Of a DNA stretch of 8,634 nt, positions 6,452-8,634 are shown in pieces (position 1 is the first letter of the stretch; every line of letters begins with the position of its first letter). A model generated the notes under the pieces. That model was not told where the DNA came from. It saw only the letters and a program-made list of their open reading frames with translations, and did not search any database. The stretch is from a bacterium (lineage in GTDB: Bacteria; Chlamydiota; Chlamydiia; Chlamydiales; JAFEGQ01), in contig JAKBAF010000034.1 in the NCBI GenBank assembly GCA_021809305.1, forward strand, positions 1 through 8,634. The letters run 5' to 3'. A program made the translations under genes and the position numbers.

Positions 6452-6523
6452 TTGGGGTGGAAGGACTCGAACCTCCGAATGGCGGTACCAAAAACCGCTG
6501 CCTTACCACTTGGCTACACCCCA
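6452..6523 (-). tRNA. trnQ: tRNA-Gln (anticodon UUG)
   Basis: On the - strand the 72-nt sequence folds as a full cloverleaf: acceptor TGGGGTG/CACCCCA, D stem GCC/GGC with loop AAGTGGTAA, anticodon stem GCGGT/ACCGC with loop TTTTGGT (anticodon TTG, reading CAA/CAG), a 5-nt variable region, and T stem GGAGG/CCTTC (one G-T pair) with loop TTCGAGT. The discriminator is A, and CCA is not encoded, so it must be added. The first pair is U1-A72, the known recognition feature for the GatCAB amidotransferase. This fits Chlamydiae, which lack GlnRS and make Gln-tRNA by amidating Glu-tRNA(Gln). It lies directly upstream of prs. Confidence 0.96.
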
Positions 6524-6547
6524 ATACAGAGTGGACATAATGCTCTA

Positions 6548-6563
6548 CCCTATTTCTATAGGG
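6548..6563. other. 6-bp hairpin upstream of tRNA-Gln
   Basis: CCCTAT (6548-6553), loop TTCT, ATAGGG (6558-6563), a perfect stem 25 bp upstream of the mature tRNA 5' end. If the tRNA transcript begins further upstream it would lie in the 5' leader, where it might influence RNase P processing. Confidence 0.4.
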
Positions 6564-6575
6564 AGAGACGGCGTG

Positions 6576-6644
6576 GCGCGTAGCACGGCATTGTCCTTGT
6601 TTTGGTCTAGTGAGCCGGGGCTCGCCGCCAAAACAGCTACGCGC
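6576..6644. other. Nested inverted-repeat element, possible structured RNA
   Basis: The outer arms GCGCGTAGC (6576-6584) and GCTACGCGC (6636-6644) are perfect 9-bp complements. Inside lie the arms TGTTTTGG (6598-6605) and CCAAAACA (6628-6635), a perfect 8-bp match, with the right-hand arms directly abutting. An inner stem GAGC/GCTC with loop CGGG sits at 6612-6623. A 13-nt bulge (6585-6597) is present on one side only. This gives one long helix with a one-sided bulge, unlike a terminator, and no T run follows on either strand. I do not recognise it as SRP RNA, 6S, tmRNA or RNase P RNA. It could be a leader of the tRNA-Gln transcript, a small RNA, or a decayed mobile repeat. Confidence 0.5.
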
Positions 6645-6658
6645 AAAATGGCAGGCCC

Positions 6659-6688
6659 ATCTTATTAGCGAGGGGAATTTATTCGCAA
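6659..6688 (-). promoter_or_regulatory. Candidate promoter for the tRNA-Gln/prs transcript
   Basis: On the - strand TTGCGA (6688-6683) and TAAGAT (6664-6659) are 18 bp apart, each matching the sigma-70 consensus at 4 of 6 positions. Transcription would start near 6652, just ahead of the nested inverted-repeat element and about 130 nt before the tRNA. The match is moderate, and a promoter nearer the tRNA cannot be excluded. Confidence 0.3.
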
Positions 6689-6772
6689 GAGGAGGTTTGG
6701 GCAGCGTTTTTGAGGGGGTTGTTTCAATCTATTACGAAATAATGATTTGTATTTTTATATTTATTTAAATAT

Positions 6773-6788
6773 TTATACAGTGTATAAT
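6773..6788 (+). promoter_or_regulatory. -10 box overlapped by an operator-like dyad
   Basis: TATAAT at 6783-6788 is a consensus -10 box about 65 bp before the coiled-coil gene, in a stretch (6741-6800) with only 6 G/C in 60 bases. The best -35 (TTTATT, 6760-6765, 17-bp spacing) is poor. TTATACA-G-TGTATAA (6773-6787) is a perfect 7+1+7 dyad overlapping the -10, so a dimeric regulator bound there could block or tune the promoter. The pairing is certain; its function is inferred. Confidence 0.55.
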
Positions 6789-6853
6789 AAAAATTAACAA
6801 GAGAGTGAGTTCTTGCTAAAGAGAGCTCAGTAAATCAATTAAGAGGGTAAAAA

Positions 6854-8497
6854 ATGGCTCAATCAGCTGCTAGAGTTCCAGAGTCGGGATGGGGCTCCAC
6901 TATCTTGAATGCTCCCTGCTCTCTTTTTGCAGAGCTATGCCATGCGATAGCCTCCTATGTTACAAACCATTTTGAAACTCTCCTGCCTAGCTACCAGAGA
7001 CAGCTAGAAGAGTATAAGAAGAACGAAGATGCGATCAAAGCCTACAATACCTCAGATCTAGAGGTCGAGCTATCTCGGGCTTTTCAGGAGACCGATTTCA
7101 GCAATGCTGATTCGGTTGCCAAACTTGAGACCACAATGAGAGAGCTTATTCAAACAGAGGCCGATGAGACGATTATCAAGATGTGCCAGGTTGCCAACTC
7201 CCCTCTTGGAAGATGGAAACCAAATGGAGGAGATAGCCTCGCTCCGCTCGTACAAGAAAAACTTTTGGCATTTGAGGATGCTGTTGCTAGGACATTACAA
7301 GGGGATGTTCTCCTTAGAGCAGTGAAGGTTAAAAACCCGCAAGCGCAGGAGGGTCTGACGCCAGAAACAGCTATGGAACAGGCGATCAACCTCCTTAAAT
7401 TCTGCAGTAAATATCCCTGTCTTGAGGAATCCACTAAAGGGCTCATCCAGCATATATCCTCTTCAAGGGTAAAGACCTTGGAGGAGAATGAAAGAGCTGC
7501 ATCTAAGGCAATCGACGCCTTCCAAATAGGAACAGGCAAAGAGGGTGTGGATGGTATCGTCAATGCCCTAAAGAGCTATTCAGAAACACTTAAGAGCCTT
7601 AGCGCTCCCCTCGAGGCGCTTCGAGGGGCGGATCACCCTTCAGCAAAAGCAGCTATTGCCAAAGTGGAGGCTTCTGTGGTCTCGCTTAAGGGGAAGCTGC
7701 AAGAGCTCGTTCAACGCATGAAAGAGCGCGATGAGGTGCTGTCACTCGATATAGCGCAGTTTGAATTACAGATCGCGCAATTGACTCGGCAAGTTGAGAA
7801 GACTGATAAAAAGATAGGCCAAGTTGAAGGGCGTATTGCCGAAAAGAAGCAAGAAATTACCAGAAAAGAAGAGAGCTTAGCAGAAAAAAAGGCAGAGGTT
7901 ACCAAAGACCTCGGCCTTAAGGAAAAGAGAGCTATTGCTGAGGTTGGAATCTGGGGCGTATTGAGACAATATGGAATAAAAGGGAATCGAGCCACCGTCA
8001 CCTTAAGTGATTTCCCAGGTCCTCAACCAAAACAGGAAGAGCTCCGGGCGCAACTCGCAGCAACGGGGCGGGCCCTCCTCCACTCCCCTTCTGTCCAAGA
8101 AGCAGGGGGCCGGCTCTTCTCTATGTTTGCGGTATCAGCCCGAGCCGTGATCACCGAGCATGCTCCATCTGTGGCGACGACGACTCTATTGAGCGTTCTT
8201 CCTCAGTACCTCCCAGAGTCAGAGTGGAAGATGTTGAAAGCTAACATAGAAGAGCGGGATGAACTCATCAAGCAAGAACGAATTGGCCTTGGAGAAGAAG
8301 TGGATCAACTTGAGCTGAAGCTCGGAGAGTCAAAGCAGGCGCATGCAGCGGAGATCGAATTAAAAGATCAGCTCGTAGCCAAGAAAAAAGAGCAACAGAG
8401 CGCAATAGACGCCGCAAACGAGAGCCAAGCTGCTCGTACCATGGAACAAGTTCAGTTAAAAAATGAGATCGAAACCCTCGGTAGGGTTGCTTTCTGA
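6854..8497 (+). CDS. Large coiled-coil protein of unknown function, possible effector
   Basis: I do not recognise this 547-residue protein. The ATG at 6854 has GAGGG (6843-6847) 6 nt upstream. The first about 25 residues are Ser/Ala/Gly-rich and weakly charged, with no classical signal peptide, and I see no membrane segment. Residues about 45-280 look mostly helical. A strongly charged heptad-like segment spans about 281-353 (QFELQIAQLTRQVEKTDKK and the following Glu/Lys-rich run). A less charged region of about 100 residues follows (354-456, with GVLRQYGIKGNRATVTLSDF), then a second coil at about 460-545 (IEERDELIKQERIGLGEEV onwards). The coil-globule-coil plan would permit antiparallel back-folding. 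The gene is single, with its own AT-rich promoter, divergent from tRNA-Gln. In chlamydiae such soluble coiled-coil proteins with uncharged N-termini are often type III secreted effectors, but structural or cytoskeletal roles are equally open. Confidence 0.85.
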   Translation: MAQSAARVPESGWGSTILNAPCSLFAELCHAIASYVTNHFETLLPSYQRQLEEYKKNEDAIKAYNTSDLEVELSRAFQETDFSNADSVAKLETTMRELIQTEADETIIKMCQVANSPLGRWKPNGGDSLAPLVQEKLLAFEDAVARTLQGDVLLRAVKVKNPQAQEGLTPETAMEQAINLLKFCSKYPCLEESTKGLIQHISSSRVKTLEENERAASKAIDAFQIGTGKEGVDGIVNALKSYSETLKSLSAPLEALRGADHPSAKAAIAKVEASVVSLKGKLQELVQRMKERDEVLSLDIAQFELQIAQLTRQVEKTDKKIGQVEGRIAEKKQEITRKEESLAEKKAEVTKDLGLKEKRAIAEVGIWGVLRQYGIKGNRATVTLSDFPGPQPKQEELRAQLAATGRALLHSPSVQEAGGRLFSMFAVSARAVITEHAPSVATTTLLSVLPQYLPESEWKMLKANIEERDELIKQERIGLGEEVDQLELKLGESKQAHAAEIELKDQLVAKKKEQQSAIDAANESQAARTMEQVQLKNEIETLGRVAF

Positions 8498-8581
8498 AAG
8501 CACGCAAGCCTGCAAGACGTCTCCTAAATCGCGGCAGTGATGAAGGTGCTGGTAGCCCAATGTCGTGCTCATAAACTTGGC

Positions 8582-8624
8582 GGCCACAGGCGTGGCCAGA
8601 ACCAAAGCGGTACGGGAGTACCGC
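8582..8624. repeat. Two tandem perfect hairpins downstream of the coiled-coil gene
   Basis: GGCCAC, loop AGGC, GTGGCC (8582-8597) is followed by GCGGTAC, loop GGGA, GTACCGC (8607-8624). Both stems are perfect (6 and 7 bp), with tetraloops. Neither is followed by a T run on either strand, so they are not classical terminators. They could be a factor-dependent or 3'-stabilising structure, a piece of a structured RNA, or a dispersed repeat cut by the window edge. No coding frame is evident in 8498-8634. Confidence 0.5.
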
Positions 8625-8634
8625 ACTCTAAATT

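Noticed and set aside
6576..6644. Signal recognition particle RNA, 6S RNA or rho-independent terminator
   Set aside because: It lacks the GGAAG-type SRP loop and asymmetric SRP loop, is too short for 6S RNA, and has no T tract on either side.
7150..7563. - strand open frame of 137 codons inside the coiled-coil gene
   Set aside because: Fully contained in the better-supported + strand gene, which has a promoter and Shine-Dalgarno; Ser/Leu/Arg-rich composition typical of a shadow frame.
1..8634. CRISPR array, insertion sequence or prophage
   Set aside because: No regularly spaced repeats, transposase, integrase or phage-like frames; the inverted repeats found are single short hairpins.

Overview
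The window most likely comes from a member of the Chlamydiota outside the Chlamydiaceae (an environmental, amoeba- or protist-associated chlamydia). The ribosomal proteins S6, S18, L9 and L25 read like chlamydial versions, for example the AIAELWKEYHLNEDL stretch of S6 and MYGSV in L9. Their order, rplY then rpsF-rpsR-rplI, is the chlamydial one apart from a missing pth. The ADP-heptose genes argue against the Chlamydiaceae, whose LPS carries only Kdo on lipid A. The assignment rests on remembered sequence similarity and gene order, not on a search.

Layout. (1) 1-1212, + strand: the 3' part of a gene whose frame is open to the left edge. It encodes a proline-rich segment followed by an OTU-type cysteine protease domain, a candidate secreted deubiquitinase. 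(2) 1213-1412: a convergent intergenic spacer with a strong bidirectional terminator and two GC-rich hairpins. (3) 6523-1413, - strand: a conserved housekeeping block read in the order tRNA-Gln(UUG), prs (PRPP synthetase), rplY (L25), rpsF (S6), rpsR (S18), rplI (L9), hldD (heptose epimerase), hldE-type kinase. (4) 6524-6853: a 330-bp divergent spacer with a nested inverted-repeat element, a small hairpin and a very AT-rich promoter region. (5) 6854-8497, + strand: an unrecognised 547-residue coiled-coil protein. (6) 8498-8634: a non-coding tail with two perfect hairpins.

How the genes relate. The central block links nucleotide precursor supply (prs), translation (tRNA-Gln, L25, S6, S18, L9) and outer-membrane glycan precursor synthesis (hldD and the heptose kinase, for LPS inner-core heptose). 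tRNA-Gln-prs-rplY is also an arrangement known from gammaproteobacteria such as Pseudomonas, where pth follows rplY. Here pth is absent and rpsF follows directly. The two flanking genes point away from the block, are lineage-specific in character, and are the best candidates for host interaction: an OTU protease and a long helical protein. Both effector roles are inferences from domain type and lineage, not demonstrated by the sequence.
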